A DNA stretch of 11,832 nucleotides, from NCBI GenBank assembly GCA_030039575.1, contig JASHVH010000030.1, forward strand, positions 1 through 11,832. Direction: 5' to 3'. The stretch's first letter is position 1; the number at the start of each line of letters is the position of its first letter. A model generated the notes under the pieces. That model ran no database searches, was not told the DNA's origin, and saw only the letters and a list, made by a program, of their open reading frames with translations. Below are positions 5,393-11,575 of the stretch, in pieces. This stretch comes from Acidimicrobiales bacterium (GTDB lineage Bacteria > Actinomycetota > Acidimicrobiia > Acidimicrobiales > Palsa-688). The position numbers and the translations under genes were made by a program.

Positions 5393-6841
5393 CTATTTCG
5401 CCACCCACCGCCATGCGATCAGGGCGCCCATCAATTCGACGGCCCCGCCGATGCCAAGTGCGAGCGACAAACCGCCCAGGAACCCATGTACCGGTGGCCC
5501 GCTGCCGGCTCGGCTGGCCACAACCGCACCGAGCACAGCGACTCCAAGGGTGGCGCCGAGCATGCGGGCCAGGTTGGCCACCCCAGAGGCGACCCCGGCT
5601 CGGTTCGGAGCGACGCTGCCTACGGCGACCCCGACGACGGGGCCTGTATTAAGAGCCAGCCCAACCCCAAGGACCACGAAGATCGCCTCCATCTCGACGA
5701 ACGGCGCTTGCCCGCCAACGGCGGCGAACACGACTAGCCCGGCGCCCATGAGGGTCATGCCAAGGGTCATCGGCAATCGCGGGCCAATTCGTGTGACAAG
5801 GCGGCCGACGAACGGGGAGAGCAGGGCGAAGGCAGCAGGCAACGGCAGGAGTTCGACCCCGGCAACGAGGGGGCTCGCCCCCCGTTGTTGCTGGAGGTCC
5901 AGGCTGGCCAACAGGAGCAGGCCGTACATGCCAAAGGTCATACAGGCGGCCACCCCTGCAGCCACGGTCAACTGGCCTCGTTTCAGGAGTGCCAGCGGCA
6001 GCATAGGACGCTCCGTTCTCCGTTCGATGCCCACGAACGCGCACAACAAGAGCACGGCCAGGAGCCAGCCCAGCGCCATTGGACGCGACGTCCACCCCAG
6101 GTCCGGGCCCTCGACGATGCCGAACGTCAGCAACCCGAGGAAGCCGGCCGCCAGGAGCTGGCCGGGCAGGTCGAGCGGAGGGGCGTGGGGGTTGGCCGAC
6201 TCGGATATCCCGATGACGGCCACGGCCACCACAGCTATGCCCACAGGAATGTTCAGGTAAAAAATGGATTGCCAACCGGCGAGATCCACGAGCGCACCGC
6301 CCACGGTCGGCCCCGCTGCCAGACCCACACCGGTGGCCACCGCCCAGGCCGCCATGGCCCGGTTGCGTGCGCCGCCGGTCGGGAAGGTGGTGGCCAGGAG
6401 GGCCAGGCTCTGCGGTATAGCCAGGGCGGCACCGGTCCCTTGTATGGCTCGGCCGGCAATCAAAAGGGGCAGGACGGGCGACAGTGCACTGACCAGCGAA
6501 CCGGCCAAAAAGGCCGTAATACCAATTAAAAAGAACCGGCGCCGGCCATAACGGTCGCCGAGGGCGCCGCCGGTCAGAAGGATGGCGGCGAACGCCACGT
6601 TGTAGGCGTCGAGAACCCACTGCAGACCGGCAAGGTCGCCGTGCAGCCGCCGGCTTACTGCGGGTAAGGCCAGGTTCACCGCCGTGGTGTCCATCTGAAC
6701 AAGGAACAGGCCGAGGCAAGTAGCCGCCAGTGTGAGCAATTGGGCCGGTCGGCCCGGCACTGGCGCCAGCCTCGCGCTGGCCCGCCTTGCGGCCGCCGGG
6801 CCGGCGGGCCGCGCCATGGTCCCGGTGCGGAAAGTAGCCAT
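5393..6841 (-). CDS. MFS multidrug exporter, DHA2 (EmrB/QacA) family
   Basis: A 482-residue drug:H+ antiporter of the inner membrane, of the 14-helix type. Seen: motif D1-like VQMDTTAVNLALPAV (48-62), where LD.TVVN is usual; motif A GGALGDRYGRRR (91-102); motif B RAIQGTGAA (131-139); and motif C GVGLAAGPTVGGALVDLAGW (171-190) followed by FYLNIPVG, all typical of DHA2. The N-terminus is a basic, Ala/Pro-rich tail of about 30 residues. ATG at 6841 is taken; ATG at 6817 would also keep all motifs. A TAGTCT -10-like box lies 7 bases before 6841. The gene is divergent from an ArsR-like regulator with 65 bases between starts, so repression by that regulator and induction by a transported compound is the natural reading. 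Substrate unknown. Confidence 0.93.
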   Translation of the reverse strand: MATFRTGTMARPAGPAAARRASARLAPVPGRPAQLLTLAATCLGLFLVQMDTTAVNLALPAVSRRLHGDLAGLQWVLDAYNVAFAAILLTGGALGDRYGRRRFFLIGITAFLAGSLVSALSPVLPLLIAGRAIQGTGAALAIPQSLALLATTFPTGGARNRAMAAWAVATGVGLAAGPTVGGALVDLAGWQSIFYLNIPVGIAVVAVAVIGISESANPHAPPLDLPGQLLAAGFLGLLTFGIVEGPDLGWTSRPMALGWLLAVLLLCAFVGIERRTERPMLPLALLKRGQLTVAAGVAACMTFGMYGLLLLASLDLQQQRGASPLVAGVELLPLPAAFALLSPFVGRLVTRIGPRLPMTLGMTLMGAGLVVFAAVGGQAPFVEMEAIFVVLGVGLALNTGPVVGVAVGSVAPNRAGVASGVANLARMLGATLGVAVLGAVVASRAGSGPPVHGFLGGLSLALGIGGAVELMGALIAWRWVAK

Positions 6842-6848
6842 GCCTTCG

Positions 6849-6854
6849 AGACTA
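6849..6854 (-). promoter_or_regulatory. -10-like box of the DHA2 exporter gene
   Basis: TAGTCT on the minus strand, 7 bases before the ATG at 6841. It is the same hexamer as the -10 of the divergent regulator, so the intergenic region has mirror-image promoters. The -35 is poor, which fits a regulated promoter. Confidence 0.5.
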
Positions 6855-6868
6855 CGGAGAAGACATTT

Positions 6869-6885
6869 CGGTTGGTACCGAACCG
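6869..6885. promoter_or_regulatory. Inverted repeat, candidate operator of the ArsR-like regulator
   Basis: CGGTT-GGTACCG-AACCG, 5-base arms around 7 bases with a GGTACC core, centred in the divergent intergenic region. It covers the regulator's -35 hexamer (6872-6877) and lies just upstream of the exporter's promoter. A repressor bound here could block both genes. Confidence 0.5.
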
Positions 6886-6900
6886 TCCCTCGCCTAGTCT
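6872..6900 (+). promoter_or_regulatory. Promoter of the ArsR-like regulator (candidate leaderless)
   Basis: TTGGTA (6872-6877), a 17-base spacer, then TAGTCT (6895-6900). The ATG at 6907 follows after 6 bases, so transcription would begin at or beside the start codon. No Shine-Dalgarno site is present. Confidence 0.6.
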
Positions 6901-6906
6901 GGGGAC

Positions 6907-7611
6907 ATGCCGATGGGCGCCGACTTGGCCTCCCTGAGCCGCCTGCTGGGCGAACCGGCGCGGGCCGAAATGTGCGTCGCCCTGGTGGGGGGCCAGGCCC
7001 TCAGTGCCGGGGAACTGGCTCGGGCCGGCGGAGTCGCCCCGTCCACAGCCAGCGAGCACCTTTCGTTGCTAGTAGCCGGCGGCCTCTTATCGGTTGTAAC
7101 CCAGGGCCGACATCGTTACTACCGGCTGGCCGGCCCGGAGGTAGGCGACCTGGTGGAGTACCTGGCGTCCCGCACCGCGCCCTTGCCGGCGCGCGGCCTG
7201 AGCGAGGACCGGCGCAGAGCGCAACTTCGGGTGGCCCGAACGTGTTACGACCACCTGGCGGGGGTGGTGGCCGTAAGCCTGGCCGAAGCCTTGGTCGCAG
7301 CCGCCGCCTTGACGGACGACGACGGGGCCCTTCACCCCACCCCAACGACAGAAACGTTCTTCGCCGAACGGGGTATCGACCTTGGGGCGACGAACGGGAA
7401 CAAACGGCCTCTGGTGCGGTCATGCCTCGACTGGACCGAGCGGCGCCCACACGTGGCCGGACGCGTGGGCGCAGCGCTGCTGCAACACCTCTTGGGCTCC
7501 GGGGCCATTGCCCGCCGCCCCGGGACGAGAGCGGTCCAGTTGAACCGCGCCGGGAAAAGCTACTTGTCCGAGGCTTTCGGTCTGGTCATTGCGGGCGAAT
7601 TGCCAAGCTAG
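6907..7611 (+). CDS. ArsR-like winged-helix transcriptional regulator with C-terminal sensor domain
   Basis: A 234-residue DNA-binding regulator. The N-terminal winged helix-turn-helix runs about 6-78: GELARAGGVAPSTASEHLSLLVAGGLL holds the turn and recognition helix (around 44-58), and VVTQGRHRYYRLA is the beta wing. The remaining 150 residues form a second domain with ARTCYDHLAG (110-119) and RSCLDWTERRPHVAG (171-185), conserved features of the longer ArsR-like regulators. Cys113, His116, Cys173 and His182 could sense a ligand, oxidant or metal, but this is inference; the classical ArsR metal site (ELCVCDL) is absent. Divergence from the exporter and an inverted repeat over its own promoter suggest it represses both. 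ATG 6913 is an alternative start two codons in. Confidence 0.88.
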   Translation: MPMGADLASLSRLLGEPARAEMCVALVGGQALSAGELARAGGVAPSTASEHLSLLVAGGLLSVVTQGRHRYYRLAGPEVGDLVEYLASRTAPLPARGLSEDRRRAQLRVARTCYDHLAGVVAVSLAEALVAAAALTDDDGALHPTPTTETFFAERGIDLGATNGNKRPLVRSCLDWTERRPHVAGRVGAALLQHLLGSGAIARRPGTRAVQLNRAGKSYLSEAFGLVIAGELPS

Positions 7612-7627
7612 GGCGCGCGAGTACCCT
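7600..7627 (+). promoter_or_regulatory. Promoter of the S10 peptidase gene, overlapping the regulator's end
   Basis: TTGCCA (7600-7605; 5 of 6 matches to TTGACA), a 16-base spacer, and TACCCT (7622-7627), with the ATG at 7635 after 7 bases. The -35 lies within the last codons of the regulator gene. It suggests the peptidase is transcribed independently, as a leaderless mRNA. Confidence 0.55.
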
Positions 7628-7634
7628 GCTCAGC

Positions 7635-9110
7635 ATGCCTGACCAAACTCCCGACCAAACTGGGGAGGAACCGGCCAAACCGGCGCCGACGCCGCCCAGC
7701 CCGATAGACGACATCGTCAGCACCCGCCATGTGCTGGCCACGGGCACGGGTGCTCTGGCTTACACCGCATCGGCGGGGCGAGTGGTGCTGCGCGAGGAGG
7801 TCCACGAGGACGGGGTGTTCCGGGGTCTCAAGCCCAAAGCCGAGGTTTTCGTTGTCTCCTACATGGCCGACCCGGGTGAGGCCGGGCCTCGGCCGGTGAC
7901 TTTCGCCTTCAACGGCGGGCCCGGTTCCTCGAGCGTGTGGCTCCACTTCGGCCTGCTCGGACCCCGTCGGGTCGTGATGGGCGACGCCGGCGCGTTGGCG
8001 CCGCCTCCGTACGGCCTGGCCGATAACGCTGAAACCCTGCTGGCGCACTCGGACCTCGTGTTCATCGACCCCGTGTCGACCGGGTACTCACGCGTCGTCG
8101 AGGGGGACAAGGCGGCCGACTTCCACGGTTATCAGCGAGACCTCGAGTCCGTGGGCGCCGTGATCCGGCTATGGACGTCCCGCAACGGCCGCTGGCTTTC
8201 GCCCAAGTACCTGATCGGGGAGTCGTACGGCACTTTACGGGCGGCGGCCCTCGCCGACCACCTCCAGGCCCGTTACGGGATCGCGCTAAACGGCCTCATG
8301 CTTGTGTCGACTGTGCTCGACCTGGGCACCCTGGACGACGAGGCCGACGGGAACGACATCGCCTTCGTACTGAGCCTGCCCACCTTTGCCTGCCTCGCCC
8401 ACTACCACGGCCTGGTCGGTGACCGCTCACTGGAAGAAGTCCGGGTCGAAGCCGAAGGGTTTGCGATCGGAGACTATGCACGTGCCTTGCTCCTGGGCCA
8501 CCGGCTGCCTGCGGACGAACGGCGGGCGGTCGTCTCCCGTCTGGCCGGGCTCACCGGGCTCCGGCCGGAATGGGTAGAGCGCGCCAACCTGCGCATCGCC
8601 TCCCACCGGTTCTTCAGAGAGCTCCTGCGTGACCGGGGCCTCGTGATCGGACGGTTGGACGGGCGCTTCACGGGGTGGGAGGCGGACGCCGCCGGAGAGC
8701 AGGCGACCGTCGACCCGAGCTACTCGGCCATCCTCGGTCCGTACGCCGCCGCGTGCAACCACTACCTGAGCGCCGAGCTCGAGTACAAGAACGACCTGCC
8801 GTACGAGGTCCTCACCGACCGGGTAAAGCCCTGGTCCTTCAAAGAGTTCGAAGGCCGTCAGGTCTCCGTGGCCGAGCGGCTGGCGACTGCCATGCGCAGC
8901 AACGGCCACCTCCGGGCCCAGATCGCGGCCGGCTACTACGACGGCGCCACCCCGTACTTCGCCACAGAGCACGCAGTGGAGCACCTCCATTTGCCCGACG
9001 AGCTGAGGGCCAACATTTCCTTCCGCTACTACGAGGCCGGGCACATGATGTACGTCCACGAGGAGAGCCGGCTGCGCCAGAGCCAGGACCTGGCTGCCTT
9101 CGTTAGCTGA
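7635..9110 (+). CDS. Serine carboxypeptidase-like protein, peptidase family S10
   Basis: A 491-residue alpha/beta-hydrolase-fold peptidase of the carboxypeptidase Y family, which removes C-terminal residues, usually at acidic pH. The oxyanion region is FNGGPGSSS (92-100), with Ser197 in GESYG (195-199), Asp436 in YYDGATPYFATEH (434-446) and His470 in AGHMMY (468-473) completing the triad. IDPVSTGYS (144-152) is also diagnostic (usually D.P.G.G.S). The N-terminus is Pro-rich and lacks a hydrophobic signal peptide, so it would be cytoplasmic unless the true start differs; this is odd for the family, whose known members are vacuolar or secreted. The frame stays open far upstream, but ATG 7635 has a good promoter and the regulator occupies the DNA before it. 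Physiological substrate unknown. Confidence 0.92.
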   Translation: MPDQTPDQTGEEPAKPAPTPPSPIDDIVSTRHVLATGTGALAYTASAGRVVLREEVHEDGVFRGLKPKAEVFVVSYMADPGEAGPRPVTFAFNGGPGSSSVWLHFGLLGPRRVVMGDAGALAPPPYGLADNAETLLAHSDLVFIDPVSTGYSRVVEGDKAADFHGYQRDLESVGAVIRLWTSRNGRWLSPKYLIGESYGTLRAAALADHLQARYGIALNGLMLVSTVLDLGTLDDEADGNDIAFVLSLPTFACLAHYHGLVGDRSLEEVRVEAEGFAIGDYARALLLGHRLPADERRAVVSRLAGLTGLRPEWVERANLRIASHRFFRELLRDRGLVIGRLDGRFTGWEADAAGEQATVDPSYSAILGPYAAACNHYLSAELEYKNDLPYEVLTDRVKPWSFKEFEGRQVSVAERLATAMRSNGHLRAQIAAGYYDGATPYFATEHAVEHLHLPDELRANISFRYYEAGHMMYVHEESRLRQSQDLAAFVS

Positions 9111-9131
9111 CCGAATCTCAGGGATCCCTCA

Positions 9132-9156
9132 GGGACCCGCTCCGTGCGGGTGGCCC
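9132..9156 (+). terminator. Hairpin after the peptidase gene, possible terminator
   Basis: ACCCGC-TCCGT-GCGGGT (9135-9151) with an outer GGG/CCC pairing across a two-base bulge, beginning 22 bases after the peptidase stop. It is preceded by the palindrome GGGATCCC (9121-9128). No U-tract follows, so it would be an actinobacterial-type terminator or partial attenuator. Confidence 0.45.
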
Positions 9157-9173
9157 AGCGCGATCATGGCCAA

Positions 9174-9362
9174 ATGGAGGAGGATTGGTACCTGTACAGA
9201 GGCACGTGCGCCAGCGGGCATTGGAACATTGCCCCGGTCAGGATGGCCGGCCTCCCCGGGCAAGACAACGACGGAGAACTCGGCACCATCCGCACGGAGA
9301 ACTGCAGCAAGTGCGGCGAGCCCGTCGAGCTCAGGTGGGACGAAGAGGCCGAAGCCCGGTAG
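9174..9362 (+). CDS. Small Cys/His-rich protein, possible zinc ribbon
   Basis: A 62-residue acidic protein. It has two metal-ligand-like knuckles: CASGHWN near residue 12 (Cys-X3-His) and CSKCGEPVELRW near residue 44 (Cys-X2-Cys), about 30 residues apart, a layout resembling a short zinc ribbon. No family is recognised. ATG 9174 is chosen because the upstream GTG at 9144 lies in the loop of the hairpin following the peptidase gene. No clear ribosome site or promoter is visible, so read-through from the peptidase is possible. It converges with the universal stress protein gene, with 39 bases between stops. Confidence 0.6.
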   Translation: MEEDWYLYRGTCASGHWNIAPVRMAGLPGQDNDGELGTIRTENCSKCGEPVELRWDEEAEAR

Positions 9363-9401
9363 CTGAAAGACGTGGTCGGCGGGCCTGAGCGGCAGGCGGG
9401 C

Positions 9402-9857
9402 CTACTCGTCCCCGGGGAATGGGAACGGCTCTGTTATTTGCTCGTTAGGCAATTTGACCAGGACCACGGGACAGGGCGCGGCCGCGGCGCAGCGCTGGCT
9501 CACCGAGCCGAGCAAGAGCCCGGACCATGGAGAGCGCCCCCGGGTCCCGACCACCAGCACGCTTGCTCCCTTCGATGCTTCGATCAGCGAGGCGGCCGGG
9601 TCACCCTCGGCCACCAGCGTAAGCAAAGGGACAGGCGGCGTCGGCGCGATCCTGCTCACGGTATCGACAATGAACTCCTTGCTTGCCTGCTCGAGCTCGT
9701 CCCGGTCGAACGCACCGGGGAAAGAAAGGAACGGCACCTGCCACGCAAACACGGCCGTTACCTCGCCGCCACGAGCTTGAGCTTCGTCGATCGACCAGCG
9801 GACCGCCTGGTCGCTGTGGGGGGAACCGTCAACGCCCACCACGATGCGGTACGTCAT
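9402..9857 (-). CDS. Universal stress protein, UspA family (ATP-binding type)
   Basis: A 151-residue single-domain cytoplasmic USP. Strand 1 is YRIVVGVDGSPHS with the nucleotide-contacting Asp10. The ATP-binding signature G-X2-G-X9-G-S is exact: Gly104, Gly107, Gly117, Ser118 in VVGTRGRSPWSGLLLGSVSQ. So it belongs to the ATP-binding subgroup known from mycobacterial and archaeal USPs. A short acidic tail follows the last strand. These proteins help survival under hypoxia, starvation or other stress through unresolved mechanisms. It lies 140 bases downstream of the phosphate symporter on the same strand; two joined dyads in that gap could be a terminator or operator. No Shine-Dalgarno site and no -10 box at leaderless distance are seen. 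Confidence 0.93.
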   Translation of the reverse strand: MTYRIVVGVDGSPHSDQAVRWSIDEAQARGGEVTAVFAWQVPFLSFPGAFDRDELEQASKEFIVDTVSRIAPTPPVPLLTLVAEGDPAASLIEASKGASVLVVGTRGRSPWSGLLLGSVSQRCAAAAPCPVVLVKLPNEQITEPFPFPGDE

Positions 9858-9867
9858 CTAATTTCGC

Positions 9868-9894
9868 GGCAAATTGCCCACCGGACCGGTGGGC
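9868..9894. promoter_or_regulatory. Two adjoining dyads upstream of the universal stress protein gene
   Basis: GGCAA-A-TTGCC (9868-9878) overlaps by three bases a near-perfect 19-base dyad, GCCCACCGGACCGGTGGGC (9876-9894; 9-base arms about one A). They lie 11-37 bases before the USP start and about 100 bases after the symporter stop. As RNA the larger dyad folds into a 7-bp stem with a 5-base loop, so it could be either an operator or a terminator. Confidence 0.45.
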
Positions 9895-9997
9895 CACGTC
9901 ACCGCTTCACCTCCTCGAAATGTCTCGGGCCCGACACTGGTGGCGGGCTCTGGTTTTTTGGGCAGGCCGGGCGATGGCGGGGTGCCTGGGGCGTGGC

Positions 9998-11461
9998 TCA
10001 GGTCCCCAGTGCCGGCTGCACACGAGGGACCGCCTTGGGCTCCTCGGCGTAGGCGTCCTCGGTGAGCTCCTCCAGGCTCTTACCCCGCGGTTCGGGAAGA
10101 GTTACCACCGTCAGCATCAGCCCGGCGACGGCCACGACCCCAGCGATGATCATCGCTCCTGCCAGGCCTATCGAAGAGGCAAGGAAGTCCGGGAAGAGGA
10201 AGGCGCCGGCGAACGCGCCCAATTTGCCCGCTCCGGCCGAAAGGCCGTGGCCGGTGGTCCGCACCTCCGTCGGGAACAGCTCGGCCGGGTAGATGAACGT
10301 CGTGGTGTTCGGGCCGAACTCGGTGAAGAAGTAGCTGACGCCGAACAGCAACACGAAGGGCACCACGGCACTGGTTACCCCCGGGATGAGCCCGATGAGC
10401 AAGTACATGAGCGCCATCATCGAAAAGCCCATGACCTGGATGCTCTTGCGGCCGGTCTTGTCCAGCAACAGGATGGCCACGGCGTAGCCGGGCAGTGCGA
10501 ACACCGCAAAAATGGCCAGCTGCGTGAGGGTGTTGTCGAGGATCGTCGCGTGCGGGTTGATCAACTTCAAGATCTCGGGCGACGAGATGGTGTTGCCGTA
10601 ATAGCAGAAATCGAGCAGCATCCAACCACCGGCAGTCCCGAGGAGCCAGATCAATAACCGCTTGTTGCGAGCGATCTTGTAGAAGCCGTCCAGGGCTCCC
10701 TGAGAGAGCTTCGCTTTGGACTCGCCGGGGGCCACTGCCACCTCAGTGCCCGTGGCACTGGCGATGGCGGCCTGGGCCTCCTCATGGGCACCGCCGGCTA
10801 CAGCGAAGCGGGGCGTCTCGTGGATCTGCCGCCGCAAGTAGAACACGGCCAGCCCGGGTACGGCGCCAAAAGCTAGCAGCAGGCGCCAGACGAGGTTGTC
10901 AGACATCCCGGACCCCAGCAGGATGGAGGCGAGCAGCGGCCCCACGATGAGGCCGAGGCCTTGCATGGAGAAGACCAGGCCGACCATGCGACCGCGTGAC
11001 TGTTTGCCCGAGTACTCGCTCATGATCGTGGCGGACACGGGGTAGTCGCCCCCAATGCCGATGCCGAGGACGATCCGGCAAACGATCAGGAACGCAAAGC
11101 CCGTCGCGAACGCCGAGGCGATGGCCCCGGCCGCCAAGATCAGGACCTCATAACCATATATCCGCTTCCGGCCCAACATGTCGGCGATACGGCCGAAGAT
11201 GAAGGCGCCGAACGCGGAGGCGAGGAGGGTAGCGGAGTTGAGCCAGGACACCTGGGTGGTGTCCAGGGACCACTGGGTTTTGAGGATGTCGACGACGATG
11301 CCGATCACGAAAAGGTCGTACGCGTCAGTAAAGAAACCCATGCCCGACACGAACATGGTCTTGATCTGGAACCGGGTGATCTTGGAGTCGTCGAGGGCCT
11401 GGAAAACGTCGCCGCTCGCTGGGGGTGCGGCCGAAGTGCTCACCAAACGGGAAAGTACCAC
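9998..11461 (-). CDS. Phosphate:H+ symporter, MFS PHS family (Pho84/PiPT-like)
   Basis: A 487-residue 12-helix major facilitator for proton-driven phosphate uptake. GFFTDAYDLFVIG (42-54) and GGDYPVSATIMSEY (137-150) are PHS signatures. Residues equivalent to the phosphate and proton sites of fungal PiPT are kept at identical spacing: Asp46, Asp139, Tyr140, Gln167, Trp280, Asp284, Tyr288, Asn385 and Lys413. GRIADMLGRKR (90-100) is MFS motif A, and a charged cytoplasmic loop of about 60 residues separates the halves. The longest frame starts with GTG at 11461; GTG at 11443 is as likely, because a TACTTT box sits 8 bases before it. An inverted repeat lies upstream at 11477-11495. The family assignment is firm; phosphate as substrate is inferred from the conserved site. 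Confidence 0.92.
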   Translation of the reverse strand: MVLSRLVSTSAAPPASGDVFQALDDSKITRFQIKTMFVSGMGFFTDAYDLFVIGIVVDILKTQWSLDTTQVSWLNSATLLASAFGAFIFGRIADMLGRKRIYGYEVLILAAGAIASAFATGFAFLIVCRIVLGIGIGGDYPVSATIMSEYSGKQSRGRMVGLVFSMQGLGLIVGPLLASILLGSGMSDNLVWRLLLAFGAVPGLAVFYLRRQIHETPRFAVAGGAHEEAQAAIASATGTEVAVAPGESKAKLSQGALDGFYKIARNKRLLIWLLGTAGGWMLLDFCYYGNTISSPEILKLINPHATILDNTLTQLAIFAVFALPGYAVAILLLDKTGRKSIQVMGFSMMALMYLLIGLIPGVTSAVVPFVLLFGVSYFFTEFGPNTTTFIYPAELFPTEVRTTGHGLSAGAGKLGAFAGAFLFPDFLASSIGLAGAMIIAGVVAVAGLMLTVVTLPEPRGKSLEELTEDAYAEEPKAVPRVQPALGT

Positions 11462-11476
11462 CGGCGGCAGCGGGGC

Positions 11477-11495
11477 ACAAACAAAAAGTGTTTGT
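11477..11495. promoter_or_regulatory. Inverted repeat upstream of the phosphate symporter
   Basis: ACAAACA-AAAAG-TGTTTGT, perfect 7-base arms, 16 bases before the longest start and 34 before the GTG at 11443. It lies in an AT-rich patch (about 11477-11530) and is a candidate operator. No known regulator consensus is recognised. Confidence 0.45.
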
Positions 11496-11507
11496 CTAGC
11501 TCATAAT

Positions 11508-11540
11508 TTACCCTGTTTTACTCTCCGTTTGATGGGAGTT
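11508..11540 (-). promoter_or_regulatory. AT-rich promoter-like patch for the phosphate symporter
   Basis: On the minus strand TTAACT, 16 bases, then TAAAAC could be a weak -35/-10 pair. GTAAA also occurs twice exactly 10 bases apart. The patch contrasts with the GC-rich surroundings. It would give a leadered transcript, in competition with the TACTTT box near 11452-11457. Confidence 0.25.
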
Positions 11541-11575
11541 AACCTGGACGTAAGGTTTCCCGGCGGGCGCTTGGA

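Noticed and set aside
5373..6260. Long plus-strand frame of 295 codons, and others opposite the DHA2 exporter
   Set aside because: These are antisense shadows: low-complexity Arg/Pro/Thr-rich translations opposite a gene with all DHA2 motifs.
6732..7634. Open frame continuing upstream of the S10 peptidase
   Set aside because: Its translation is Arg/Gly/Pro-rich and runs out of frame across the ArsR-like regulator and its promoter.
6907..9110. Regulator and S10 peptidase as one operon
   Set aside because: A separate promoter-like TTGCCA-N16-TACCCT leads directly to the peptidase ATG, so co-transcription is possible but not needed.
9683..10657. Plus-strand frame of 324 codons opposite the symporter and stress protein
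   Set aside because: It is a shadow of two well-recognised minus-strand genes with complete family motifs.
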